NCBI GenBank assembly: GCA_009599575.1
Contig: VWND01000011.1
Span: 806,001-870,000, forward strand
DNA from: Blumeriella jaapii
Lineage: Eukaryota; Ascomycota; Leotiomycetes; Helotiales; Drepanopezizaceae
Length of the DNA: 64,000 nt
Direction of reading: 5' to 3'
In this document: positions 11,630 through 22,488 of the stretch, one piece after another
How positions within the stretch are numbered: the stretch's first letter is position 1
How the letters are laid out: every line of letters starts with the position of its first letter
Made by a program: the position numbers and the translations under genes
Notes under the pieces: model-generated
What the model saw: only the letters and a program-made list of their open reading frames with translations
Told to the model about the DNA's origin: nothing
The model's database searches: none

Positions 11630-13470
11630 AAATTATATATAAAGCTGGCTCGAAAAACCCCGCCGACGCATCGTCGCGAAAACCAAATTATATTTAAGAT
11701 TTCGTATAATTAGCAAAATTATTTTTAAAATTGGCTTTAAAATAAACTTTGGACGAACTGCTGTTTATAAACGGAAAAAAAAAGAATTTGCTATATTTTA
11801 TCGTTTTTTGTATTTATAAATTAATTAAAAAAATATTAAAAGCGCGCGAGCCGAATTAAAAAACGATTGGCTCGACCGATTTTAAAAATATAACAATTTA
11901 TTTATTATAAACCTCGATAATCAAATAATACAAAAATCTAAAAAAAAACCGAACATTTTGCTATAATAAAATATTGCTTCGGAAATCAAATAAGCACAAA
12001 ATTTGTATAAAACGCTTTCGGATTCCGATTTTTTTTAATTAACGATATTTGAATATATAAAAGCGTCAGGTTTTACGTTTTATTAAAATTTATTTTAAAA
12101 AAAAAAACTATTAAAAAAAATTTTACGATAATCCGACGGCGGATTATTTTAAGCGAAATAAAATAACTGTTTTATTAAAACGCTTGTTTTATTAGCCGAA
12201 AATAACCGCGGATATAAAAAATTATATTTTATTTTGTATAATTTACAAAAAAAAACAAACTTTTAAAAACAAAAAACGAACGGAGAATTTTGCTTTATTC
12301 CGATACTAAACCGATTTTAAAATAGCATTTTTTTTTAGATTTGATTACCGATTTTTTAAACGCTTCGAGCAATAGCGATTTTTTATATAATAAAATCGGC
12401 AAAACTTTTATTTACGACGTAATATTTGTTATTATTTATCGTTTAACGAAACAATTTTATTTCGTTTTAATACGCAAAAATATAACCACCAGCCAATTTG
12501 CTTATATCTTTTGCAAAACAGTTTTTTTTCGCTACGGCATGCTAAACGATATCGTATTAAATCGCGGCTTTTTTTTTATTTTTGTATTTTAAATTATATT
12601 TACGATTATATTTCGCACAAAACGCAAATTCTTAATTGCTTTCCATTTATAAACCGACGGGCAAACAAAAAAAGCGAACGCAATTTTCGAAATATATTTT
12701 CGGTTTTACGTTAATTTTAATCAAAACGATTAGCTAAACTTACTTTTTTTAACGGAATTCGTTATTAATAATATATTATCCTCGTTTATTAAAATGTTTT
12801 TTTTAAGCAAACGGAATTAACGCAAAATCATTTGATTTGAAAAAACTGCTAAATTTCGAATCCGAATTAACAGCAGGATTTGCAAAAAAGCTGAAAATCA
12901 TATATTAAAAATAAATAAAGCCCTGTTATATGCTTAAAATTTTTAAGCAAAGTACTACGATAAAAAACATATTTAAACGAATTTTAAAATCGAAAAAAAA
13001 AAAATATATTTAAACGTAAAAAAAACTTAAAAACGAAAAAACTTTGTAAAAAACTGAACGCTAAAAGATTTGGTTTTTTTTTAATCTTAAACAAAATTGG
13101 TTTTTAAGTATACAAACTACGATTGCCCGATTTTTAAAAGTTATACGACGTTTTTCACGTGAGTTTATTAAATCTATATTATAAAATAACAAAAATAAAT
13201 AAAAGCGAACAAAACGCCGAATTTTCGGGCCCCGACTTTATAAAAAACGACGCGGGAAATAAAAAGGAAAAATAAAAGATGGACCAAATTTTTAATTTTG
13301 CGTTTAAAAAACGATGGAAAAAACTATATTTTTTAATCCGATAAAAAAGCTAGTTTTTAAACTACGATTTTTGGCAAAAAGCAAAAGACTTGGAACACGC
13401 ATTAAAGCTAATAGCTTAATTTTTCAAAAAAAACAATCCTTTTAAATCTGGCGCTAATAATTAGTATTAT
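11630..13470 (+). pseudogene. GYP1 integrase and chromodomain (decayed)
   Basis: A well-kept KAGSKNPADASSRKPNY (about 11640-11690) marks the RNase H to integrase junction typical of Ty3/gypsy. The integrase core is at 12341-12592: DVIFVIIYRLTKQFYFVLI followed by YGMLNDIVLNRG, where the DRG catalytic Asp reads Asn. The C-terminal region near 13000-13160 has the conserved SREFIKS phase (normally HDVFHVSLL). A chromodomain ends near 13440 with FWQKAKDLEHALKLIA, matching the usual TWEPxxDL end. Stops break the frame repeatedly. Confidence 0.85.
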
Positions 13471-13498
13471 TTGTATTTTACCCTGATGTATTATTATA

Positions 13499-13840
13499 CG
13501 AAACCGATCTTTTAAACAATTTTACCGAAACTTTACTGTTAATTAATATCTTTCACCTTTTTAATTTTATAAAACCGACGTTTTAAAAAAATCTTACCGT
13601 TAATTAATACCTTTTACTTTTTTAACCTTATAAAACCGACGTTTTAAAAAAACCTTATTATTAATTAATATTTTTCATTCTTTTAATCTTATAAAACCGA
13701 CGTTTTAAAAAAACCTTACCGTTAATTAAACACTTTTTATCTTTTCAATCTTATAAAACCGACGTTTTAAAAAAACTTTACCGTTAATTAACACTTTTTA
13801 TCCTCCCAACCTTACAAAACCGACGTTTTGAAAAAATCTG
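13499..13840 (+). repeat. 61-bp tandem array at the 3' end of GYP1
   Basis: The core ATAAAACCGACGTTTTAAAA recurs near 13570, 13631, 13692, 13753 and 13814, with a more diverged unit before them near 13499. The period is about 61 bp, giving five to six units. Each unit carries CCGACGTTTT and TTACCGTTAATTAA. The array ends about 65 bp before the purine tract and lies outside the pol frame. Confidence 0.85.
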
Positions 13841-13899
13841 TCAACCCAAACCTATTGGTTTAAAGATTTTTATTCTTTTTAATTACTAACAAAAAGGAG

Positions 13900-13921
13900 C
13901 CTTATCGAAAAAGGGGGAAAA
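13900..13921 (+). other. GYP1 polypurine tract
   Basis: A purine run, GAAAAAGGGGGAAAA, directly precedes the 3' LTR, the usual site for priming plus-strand DNA. Position and composition support it. Confidence 0.75.
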
Positions 13922-14106
13922 TATCAAAGGGCACCGGCTGACCGATGAAAAAGCATGCTAAAAAGTACTGGCTAGAAATAAACATCAGTATGCAGCCTTG
14001 GCCAGGATTAAGCTTTGGCCAGAATCAACCGAATCCCGAGGCAGGCCCGACCTGCCGACCCTCGGAATATAATCAAAAGGATCCCTTGTATTCTTATAGT
14101 TCCCTA
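13922..14106 (+). repeat. GYP1 3' LTR, left part
   Basis: It starts TATCAAAGGGCACCGG and matches 1299 onward. It stops at CCCTA (14102-14106), where CHR-B is inserted; the rest resumes at 20507. Confidence 0.92.
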
Positions 14107-14368
14107 TGTGACGACTCACTCGTTTGCCCCTCGCGTCACCCCAGCAACTACGTATAGTTGCAAGCTCCCTGGTCTCCTGGTGGGTCTCCCATCAACTGTG
14201 GAAACTATCATATATATAAAGCTTTCTCCCCTTAGCAATCTCTGCCTTCTGCAATTGTTAATTCTAAGTGAATATTTTTGTTACAAAACCAAAAGCTCGT
14301 TTTATATTATATGAACACGGCGACTAATTGACTGATCTCCTAGTCTTCCGACTGATTAAATCGTTATA
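14107..14368 (+). repeat. CHR-B 5' LTR (262 bp)
   Basis: It runs TGTGACG to CGTTATA (mutated CGTCACA). It contains a perfect 7-bp stem GCAACTA/TAGTTGC with loop CGTA (14144-14161) and a TATA box. Confidence 0.93.
14211..14220 (+). promoter_or_regulatory. TATA box in CHR-B 5' LTR
   Basis: TATATATAAA lies about 105 bp into the LTR and recurs at the same place in the other CHR LTRs. It probably marks the U3 promoter; the transcript start was not determined. Confidence 0.6.
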
Positions 14369-14499
14369 TTATTAACAATTCTTTTTCTACGCTGGCGACG
14401 GCGTAAACTATTTTTTTCCTCGAATTCCTCACGGATCATACTAAGGTGATCGACCGGTCGTAAAAAAGCTTATTTCCGTATTTCGCGAAAGATAGCATT

Positions 14500-15660
14500 T
14501 GTTTAACGATCTTTTTTTTAGCAGAGCTTTTCAGCTCCTGCTATTATACTATAACTTCCCTTTTTTTAATCAGCGAAAAATCAGCCTTCCCCAAAAGCTT
14601 TTTCTTTTGAAAAACAGTTCTCCCCCCGAAAAAAAAAAAACAAAGGAAAAGGCAGAGCGCTAACCATTTCGTTTGCCACTTTTTTCTTGCAGTCTAGCGC
14701 TGAAAGTATTTAGTTAAGACTTTTGCAAAATCAACTAAAGAAAACGCAAAAGCGTAAACGACAACTTTTGGAAATTATACGATTGCGACAGACTTTTTAA
14801 TTAAAGCGTTTGATAAAATCCATCGAACGTGTTTTTGCCAGTCGCGAATCTGCTGCTTTTTCTCGCAACGTTTTATTTTAATTAACAGACGTTGCAAATC
14901 AATTTCCACGCTTTTCGCGAACTTTTTTTGAATTTCCTTATAACGGCCAAAACCCTAGCGCGCTTTTTAAACGCTATAATTCCTATTTATTTGCTAACTT
15001 TCGATTAGCTCGCATAAAACGCGTTCCGAATTTTAAGTTTAAGTTAAATAATAGTAAAAATTATAAAACACGCTATTGAAAGATTAAAATTTTCGACAAC
15101 TTCGAATTTTATTACGACTATTTCGCTGGCGATCGATTTCGTAAAAATTATATATTCGATCAAACCGAAAGCGTAGCAAAAGAGTTCCTGACCCTCCGTA
15201 TTTTGGACCGCTCCGACCCTATTTTTCCCGAAGAATTAATCAAAAAGGTCGCCGATTTCCTGGCCGACTTTTCCGACGTTTAAAAGGCCGAAGACGAGTT
15301 TAAAATGCTTGCAATAAATACGCACGACGATTTTTGGCGCTTTTACCTGCGATTTTTCATTTTCGCAACGAACGCTTAAATACGGATTAACAAACAGCTT
15401 CGAAACGCTCTCCGCGATAAAATACCAAAGCGTCTACGAGAAAAGCTGCATTTGGAATAAGCGCGTATAACGATTTTTAAAAATTGGTTCACCGCCGTTC
15501 GACAAAAAAAACAAAATCAGTTGGCTGAACGAATTTTATACGCGAATCGCTTTTCAATCAAGTTTATTATTTATTAAAGTGGTAGATTCTCAACCAAAGC
15601 GTATTACGAATTAAATCGTACGTACGAAAGTCGTCCTGGTATTTTATAAGCTCTTTTTTA
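14500..15660 (+). pseudogene. CHR-B gag (decayed)
   Basis: The plus-strand phase from about 14990 reads a capsid-like helical protein: FDNFEFYYDYFAGDRFRKNY, then EFLTLRILDRSDPIFPEELI, then ADFSDV and EDEFKMLAINTHDDFWRFYL. It continues through ALRDKIPKRLREKLHLE and FKNWFTAVRQKKQNQLAERI to NRTYESRPG near 15635. Length and helix pattern fit a Ty3/gypsy Gag. A few stops sit where Gln is expected. I saw no clear CCHC knuckle downstream. Gag would assemble the cytoplasmic particle. Confidence 0.8.
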
Positions 15661-15979
15661 GCCCTTTGTTTTTTCTTTTTCTTCACGCTAAAACGCCCCT
15701 TTTGGCGTTTTTCCTTTTCGATCGGATTAACGACAACGCTCGTTTTTTATTTTATATCAGAAGATTCGAGGCCAATCTGCACGACCCTTTACGGGCCGAC
15801 CCTCGGTTTCACCCAAAGGCTCTTCCAAGCTGATAGATGTAAACGAGGTCGAGCCGGCCGAAGATTCGCTTTTTAATAATAATAATAAAAACGAAAACCC
15901 TCTTTCAAACGATTTCCAAAACGCATATAAAAAAGTTAAAAGCTTTTCCGCCAGTCGGGAAAACGCCCAGGCCTAAGCA

Positions 15980-16390
15980 AAACCTTCTTTTTAGGCGTAT
16001 TGCGCGATATGCGTTATTTTAACGTTCGAAAGCTTTTTGATAGCGATTTATTAATAATTCCCGTTATATTCACTAAAAATGGCCTTTCGTATAAAATAAA
16101 AACGCTCGCCGACTCTAGAGCGAACGGTTATGCGTTAATCGATTCGGCGCTAATCAAGTCCTTTTCTTTCTTTTTAAAACTTTTAATTTAACCTTTCCCG
16201 GCTCCTTTTCCTGTAAAAAAATATAATAAAACTCGTAGCCATTTAATCACATATTTTACGCTTTTTAACCTTATTATTAATAATCGAATACAATCGTTTA
16301 CTTTTTTTTTAATTATTAATCTCGGAAATTATAATATGATTTTAAAAAAAGCTTGGTTGGCCGAATACTAAGTTTTATTAGATTGTAATA
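15980..16390 (+). pseudogene. CHR-B aspartic protease (decayed)
   Basis: The frame at 16000-16191 contains LADSRANGYALIDSALIKS. The active-site ADSGAN loop reads ADSRAN, a Gly-to-Arg change explained by one G-to-A step. Further on (about 16320-16385) NYNMILKKAWLAEY and a following LDC are the second conserved region, normally xxMILGxxWL. The domain length is normal. The protease would process Gag-Pol. The Gly loss predicts inactivity. Confidence 0.85.
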
Positions 16391-16922
16391 AACGCAAGTT
16401 TTATTAGCCGAAGTTTTATTTCCCTATAGCCTTTTACGCTCGTTGTATTAAAGTTTTTTATTTGCACTTCCGAAAGATTTAATTTCGCTATTAAAACGAC
16501 GCTGTGAAACGTAATAAAAACTTTGACCAATTGTGGCAGATTTACGACGCTATGCGAAGCGCGAAAAGGTCGAATTTCATTCGCGATGCCAATTTCGATA
16601 GCGACGCTAATAGGATAATACAAAAAATTACACCATCTTTCCAGGCTGCCGATCTCTTTTCTATTATTTCTTTTTTTTTTTTTTCTTTTCGTCAAAACAG
16701 CTTTCTCGTTCTACGAAGAACAGTTATATTAAAAACCGAAGAAAAGCTTTCGCCGCGATAGCCTTTCAGTTTAATATAATTAATAATTCAAACAAGCCAC
16801 TTTCTGAACTTTTTAAACGACCAGTTCGAAAACGAGTTTTTCAATTTACTGCTTACCCAATTTCCATTTGCTAGATTATTGCATACGCTTTTAAGCTGAT
16901 TTCCAAAAAAGAAGCAGTTGAA

Positions 16923-18330
16923 GTGTTTTTAACTTTTTTATACGAGATCGACAAAATATTAAACGACTTTACGTATAATATTTTTTTTAAAACCCAATTT
17001 TACAGTTTTTTCGAACGTTTCAGAACTAATAAAATATCGATTTCGATTTTTTTAATTAGTTTAGCGGAGCTAATTTCGAATAAATCTTTTTTCGAATTTT
17101 TTTTCCCGGAGTATAAAAACTTCGAATACGTGTTTTCTAAGGCCGCCAATAACGAACTAGCCTTTCACCGGCCTTACGACTATAAAATCGAGTTTACTAT
17201 AAGTGAGAAAAAGCTGAAATACACTTTTTTATATAAAATGTCGATTTCAAAGCTCGAGATTGTTAAAATCTATTTGCAAAATAATTTTAATAAAGATTTT
17301 ATCGAATCTTTTACCGCTCTTTTCGCTGCTTTAATACTTTTCGCCAAAAAACCCGACGGTTTATTACGTTTTTGTATCGATTATCGAGCTTTTAATAATG
17401 TTATTCGTAAAAATCGCTACCCCTTCCTTTTTATCGATAAGACTTTTGCTCGTTTTTCGGGAGCGCGAATTTTTACGAAATTCGATATTCGTTAAGCTTT
17501 TTACAAAATTCGAATAGATTCCGCCAGTAAAAAACTGACGACGTTTCGTACGCGTTACGGCGTCTATAAATGCAAAATGCTACTTTTTAGCCTTATTAAT
17601 AGATCCGCAATTTATCAACGCTATATGAACGACGTTTCGATTATTTGAACGATTTCTGCATTACATACCTAAATAATATTTTCATTTATTCGTCCGACCC
17701 TTTGGAATACGCTATACACGTTCGCAAAGTGTTCCAAAAGCTCGTTAACGCTGGATTACAGGCCGATATTCGGAAGTTTAAATTCAACGTTATTCGGACC
17801 CGTTACCTAGGCTTTATTATTTTAATTAAAGGCCTAGAGATAAACCTAAAGAAGGTTTCCGTAATCGCCTATTAAAAGCCTTTTATTACTATAAAAAATG
17901 TACAAAGCTTTCTTGGTTTTTGTAATTTTTACCGACGTTTTATTAAAAATTACGGTATAATTGCAAAGCTTTTGGTTTATTTAACTAAGGCTAACGTTTT
18001 TTTTAATTTTATTTCTGAGTGTCAAGAAAGTTTCGACCTTTTTATACTAGCTTTTACTATTGCATTAGTTTTATAATATTACAGGCAAAACCTTTCCTGC
18101 ATATTAAAGACTAACGCTTTCGACGGCGTAATAGCTTTTGTGCTTTCGCAATTTTATAGCGACGACTGGCTTTTAATCGCTTATTTTAGCAAAATTATAG
18201 CTTTCGCAGAATTAAACTACGTCGTATACGATAAAAAGATATTCGCAATCGTAAGATTTCTAGGCAACTTTCGTGCTGAATTAGTTGGCTTAATTTATTA
18301 AATTAAAATAATTATTAATTATAAGATCTT
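16923..18330 (+). pseudogene. CHR-B reverse transcriptase and RNase H (decayed)
   Basis: A 190-codon stretch (16923-17495) holds the RT fingers and first palm block: FAKKPDGLLRFCIDYRAFNN, NRYPFLFIDKTFARFSGARI and TKFDIR with the first Asp. It stops at TAA where Gln is expected. The frame resumes with FRTRYGVYKCKMLLF; the YLDD box (17666-17677) reads YLNN. RNase H (about 18100-18290) has FDGVIAFVLSQFYSDDWLLI and AELNYVVYDKKIFAIV. It retrotranscribes element RNA inside the particle; both catalytic-box Asp codons are lost. Confidence 0.92.
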
Positions 18331-18359
18331 AGAATATTTTATAATTTTCAAATTTTTAA

Positions 18360-20239
18360 ACGTTCGACAGGTACGCTGGGCCGAGCTTTTCGCCGATTAC
18401 AACTTTTTTATTACGTACAGACCAGGTAAACACAACTTTTTAGCTGACGCATTAACACGTCGTACGAGCGAATTCGACCGTCAAAACTTTTTTAAACGCA
18501 TTTAGCGCCTGCAAACTCTTTTTCGAGCAGATCAGATCGATTACCGCTTTTTGATTAAAAAATTTCGATTTTTTACGGCCTTCGAAACAGCTGTTTTTAT
18601 CGTTGAAATAATTAATTTCTTTTCCGCATTTCGTGTCGTTGACCAGCTTTTCCACGCTAATCGTATAGCCAGCAGTCTGATGGTTTTTCGAAAGGAAGCT
18701 GTACGAGACGCTACGAAAAGGAACGACGATAATAACATTTCGTTTTCGTATATATTTAAACGCGATCTGTTATTATATTACGGTCGTTTGATAGTATCAA
18801 ACGTCGACCATTTTCGTTTGGCTTTTGTACGAAAAATGCACGACCAGATTTCCACCGTTTATTTCAGCGTTCGCAAAACTACGTAATTGCTTTCGGACCA
18901 ATACTATTAGCGAGGTATGACAGCTTTTGTAAAATAATACTGTCGCAACTGCTACGCTTATCGAAGAAGTTTTGTTTTAAAAGATAAGCGTTCCGGCTTT
19001 TTTTAGCCTTTTTCTGTTTTTAACCATTTTTGGGAGCACGTTATAATAGACTTTTGCAGCTTTAACAAAAACAAATACGGTTACGATAACGTGTTCGTAG
19101 TGATAAATCGCTTTTTTAAGCAGGTTATTTCGATTTTTTGCTATAAAAATATCGACGCTCGAAGTCTCGCCAAATTGTATATATTTCATATGTACAGGTA
19201 TTTTGGCCTTTTAAAAAGTATTATTAGCGATCGTGGCCTTTAGTATTGGTTTATTTTCTGATCTGAATTAAACAAAATATTCGGTACGCAATTGAAGTTT
19301 TCGATAGCCGCTCATTCTGAAACCGACGGTCAGACCGAAATTTACAATTAATACTTGCAAAAACGCTTTCGACCTTTCGTAAATTTTTATTAAAACGATT
19401 AGAGCGAATTTTTCCTAATAATGGATTTCGCTTAAATAATCCTTTTTTACGAAAATCTAGATGGCCTTTTACCTTTTGAAGTTATATACGGTTACATTTC
19501 TTATACCAATTGGAACTGGAAGCTCGATATTTCCCTTTCCCCCAACTTTTTATATAAGCTAAACGCAGACGAAACTCGTGCGTACGCTCGCCGCCATTAC
19601 GACGCCTGGAATCTCGCCAAATCGCACTTTTAATAAGTCTACGAAAAAATGAAAAGGAATGCGAATAAGTTTCGCCGCGCGATCGATTTTAACGTTGGCG
19701 ACTACGTATGGCTCGATATGCGTTTATTTTCGACCTTCCGGCCTTTCCGCAAGCTCGACAATTCTACAAACGGCCCTTTCAAAGTTGTAGCCAAAATTTT
19801 CGATAACGCTTTTAAGCTAGACTTTCCTAGTATTATAAACGTATATTCAGTTTTTTACGCTAGTCGACTGCGTAAAGCAATTAACGACGCGCTTTCAGGT
19901 CAGATTAACTTAGCCCCTGAATTTATTAATATAACTGATAAGCTTAAATACGAAATCGAAAAATTAATCGCCTGTCGAATGCAGCGGAAAACCTTTTAAT
20001 ATAAAGCTTTTTGGGTAGGCTTAAATAAAGATTTCACGTGATACCCCGCGTTTGATTTTATATACGCTTTTTTAAAAATGCGCGACTTTTATTTGGCGCA
20101 TAAAAAACTCCCCGGTCCTTTTGCAAAACTTGTAGACTGGCTGAAGGCGTATTTCGAAGGTTTGAATTCGTACGATTATTTGGATAGCGACGTACTAATA
20201 GATAAAAGCTCGAGAGCGCGCTTTTTTCGGACGGGGTAG
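18360..20239 (+). pseudogene. CHR-B integrase and chromodomain (decayed)
   Basis: It opens with YRPGKHNFLADALTRR (about 18418-18466), the RNase H to integrase linker of chromoviruses. The core (about 18960-19400) includes AAHSETDGQTEIYN before the catalytic Glu region. The C-terminal part is a 116-codon open stretch (19649-19999) with DYVWLDMRLFSTFRPFRKLD and INVYSVFYASRLRK. The chromodomain starts KYEIEKLIACRMQRKTF, crosses a stop expected as Gln, and continues YKAFWVGLNKDF and KMRDFYLAHKKLPGPFAKL. The frame ends at TAG 20237-20239. Confidence 0.9.
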
Positions 20240-20501
20240 TGTGACGATTTATTCGTTTGCTTTTCGCGTCACCTTAGCAATTACGTATAGTTGCAAGCTT
20301 CCTGGTCTTCTGATAGGTTTTTCATCAATTGTGGAAACTATTATATATATAAGGCTCTTTTTTTTTAGCAATCTCTGCCTTTTGCAGTTGTTGATTTTAA
20401 ATGAATATTTTTGTTACAGAACCAAAGGCTCGTTTTATATCATATGAACACGGCGACCAGTTGACTGATCTTCCAGCCCTCCGACTGATTAGATCGTCAC
20501 A
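20240..20501 (+). repeat. CHR-B 3' LTR (262 bp)
   Basis: It runs TGTGACG to CGTCACA and is the same length as the 5' LTR. It is followed by the TSD CCCTA. Confidence 0.93.
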
Positions 20502-20506
20502 CCCTA

Positions 20507-20566
20507 AGATTCAGTTTTACGAATGAATGCATTTCTGTTTCCTGGTTCTGACTTCCAACTGTGACA
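20507..20566 (+). repeat. GYP1 3' LTR, right part
   Basis: It continues the LTR from 14106 after the CHR-B right TSD CCCTA (20502-20506) and ends AACTGTGACA. The next five bases, GCTCG (20567-20571), are the GYP1 right TSD. Confidence 0.92.
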
Positions 20567-20571
20567 GCTCG

Positions 20572-21330
20572 TAATTATACGTATTAGCTAAAAAATCCAG
20601 ATTTTGTAAATATTAAAAGCGTTATATTTAATTAAATATTCGATATGTTTTTTCGAAAAGATTTTAAATTTTTTTTTTATATTTTATGGTTTTTCGATTT
20701 TTTATTATTAAATACGCACGAGCTTCGTACGTATAAACTTTATTTTAATTTAGTTTAAAGTCGGCCGTACGTGCTTTTATAGTAGTAGAATCGTAATACC
20801 GGAAATATTACTTAAATCAGCTGTGTAAAATTTTATTTAAAAACTTAAATTGTTTTTTCGCAAGCGGCGATATATTATACAAATGCGCTGCTGCTTTTAT
20901 CGTTTCGGGCCAAAAAAAATTGGAAAGTCCGTTTTAATTTTTATTTTTATCGAACGTTTAATTATTTTTTTTTTTTTTGCTCGTTCGATCGAGCCGTTTG
21001 GCTAGTGCACGTAAAATAAAATCAATTTCAAATCGATATTTTCGCGCTCCGCTTATTTTTAATACTTCGAAATAATATTTTCTTGTTTTAAAATTACCGA
21101 CGATTCGTTATTTTATCGAATTTTGCAAACGAAAAAATTATATTAGCGTTTTACTTATGCGTCGAACGTTTAAAAACGGTTTAAAACGATTTTTATATTT
21201 TTCGTTTTGATAGCGAAGATTTAAATCTTTTTATTATATTCGTTTTTTATTAAAAACTTTTATATCGAGCCGTTATAAGCTTTTTTACGACTTTTAAAAT
21301 AATCGTAAAAATTTCAGCCGATGCGAAAAA
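20572..21330 (-). pseudogene. COP1 integrase core (decayed copia integrase)
   Basis: Minus-strand reading gives the end of a copia-type integrase core. A KIR-x-N-NESSVI stretch (about 21081-21125) corresponds to the usual xxDNxxxF region, with the Asp codon changed to Asn. A HxPNGSIERA block (20981-21010) is the copia signature around the catalytic Glu. The residue before PNG is now a stop, as expected from CAG to TAG. The downstream phase reads like the usual helix after that Glu. Several stops make the gene dead. Integrase inserts retrotransposon cDNA. The GYP1 insertion point lies just left, at 20567-20571. Confidence 0.75.
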
Positions 21331-21339
21331 AAAGCTTAA

Positions 21340-22446
21340 AAAATTTGTCTTCTGATATTGCTTTTAGAATTATTTGTTTTAAATGCGTAACGGCATATTT
21401 TTCGCATTTTATTTTAATTAAGTTTTTGATTTTTATTCTACGAGTATTTTCGACCAGCTTTTCGAACGCGTTTTTTACTTAAATAATCCGAACGAAAATA
21501 TTATAAGCGCGCATCGTTATTCCGATCGTACGTAAACACGCTGCTTTCTTAAACTTATAACGCGTACAACGTTTCGAAATTATATAAATTATTAGACCGG
21601 GCGAATTACGTTTTAAAAAATTTAAATTATTACGTAGAAAATGCGAATAAAAAAAGCAATTGATTTTAATATATTTAAATATATAAAAATCGGCGATCGT
21701 TTGATATTAACGTTTTAAAATAAAACTTTTAGAATTTTTAAAAACAAAAAATATTATTTGACTTTTAAAACCAATAATCCTTTTTAACTAAAAAACTAGC
21801 GGAAATAATATTGGTAGTAAAATCTAAAACGAACGCCACGTTATTAAAAATTATATTTCAAAGCTTTTTTTTTTTTTTTACGAAAGGCCCTTTTTATTAA
21901 ACGACTTTTTTTTTCCGACGATTAAAAAACTTTGTTTACTTGTATAAACGCTGTTAATAAAATTATTAATCTTTTTGTAAAACCCTTCGATGAAAAAGTT
22001 TTTTATCGTTTATTAAATAAATTCCAAAGCAATTATTAAAAAAAATACTTTTATTTAAAAAGTAATATTAATCAGGCTTTTTAAAACTAGAACGTTAATT
22101 CCCAAGTGTTTTTTTAATCGTATTAAAATAAGAAAAACAAAAAGTTGCGGTAGAAAATTTCTTTTGGTCGTTTTTGAAAATTAACTTTGGAATTTGTTTT
22201 GGCTTAATTATTAAAATTTTAAGAATTATGTTAATTGCGACTATTTAAATACTTTTTTTATTTAAAATTTTTAAAACCTTTTTGTAATTAAAAAATAGCT
22301 TTTTTCGTATTTCAGCGATCTTCTGTCTATTTAAAAAATTGGGAAAAGTTTTTTTTTTTACGACGATTATTTATTGCGTACAAAAGCTTTTTATAATCGG
22401 TTAAAAAATAAAAATAGCGTTTTTTTGAAAATGTCGCATAAGCAGT

Positions 22447-22488
<42 letters not shown>

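Larger units (their letters stand above)
14107..20501 (+). mobile_element. CHR-B: full-length chromovirus in the GYP1 3' LTR
   Basis: LTRs of 262 bp lie at 14107-14368 and 20240-20501. The TSD is CCCTA at 14102-14106 and 20502-20506. Coding is on the plus strand. It is the best preserved of the four CHR copies, with a 190-codon open stretch in RT and a chromodomain end in frame up to the 3' LTR. The pol stop TAG (20237-20239) lies inside the purine tract GGACGGGGTAG and abuts the LTR. RIP-type stops still kill it. Confidence 0.95.
1299..20566 (+). mobile_element. GYP1: Ty3/gypsy chromovirus split by CHR-A and CHR-B
   Basis: The left LTR is 1299-1544; the right LTR is 13922-14106 plus 20507-20566, interrupted by CHR-B. 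The 5-bp flanks match: GCTCG at 1294-1298 and at 20567-20571, which proves both LTRs bound one insertion. With CHR-A (2405-8891) and CHR-B (14107-20501) removed, a normal element of about 6.4 kb remains. Plus-strand order is gag with zinc knuckle, protease, RT, RNase H, integrase and chromodomain, followed by a 61-bp tandem array and a purine tract. The host sequence is COP1. Confidence 0.92.

Noticed and set aside
13499..13840. Tandem array as a CRISPR array
   Set aside because: The whole 61-bp unit repeats with no unique spacers, and the context is fungal retrotransposon DNA.
16378..16695. 105-codon minus-strand open stretch in CHR-B
   Set aside because: It is the shadow of the plus-strand protease end; the same region in the minus-strand copy CHR-C gives the shadow on the plus strand (27305-27574).
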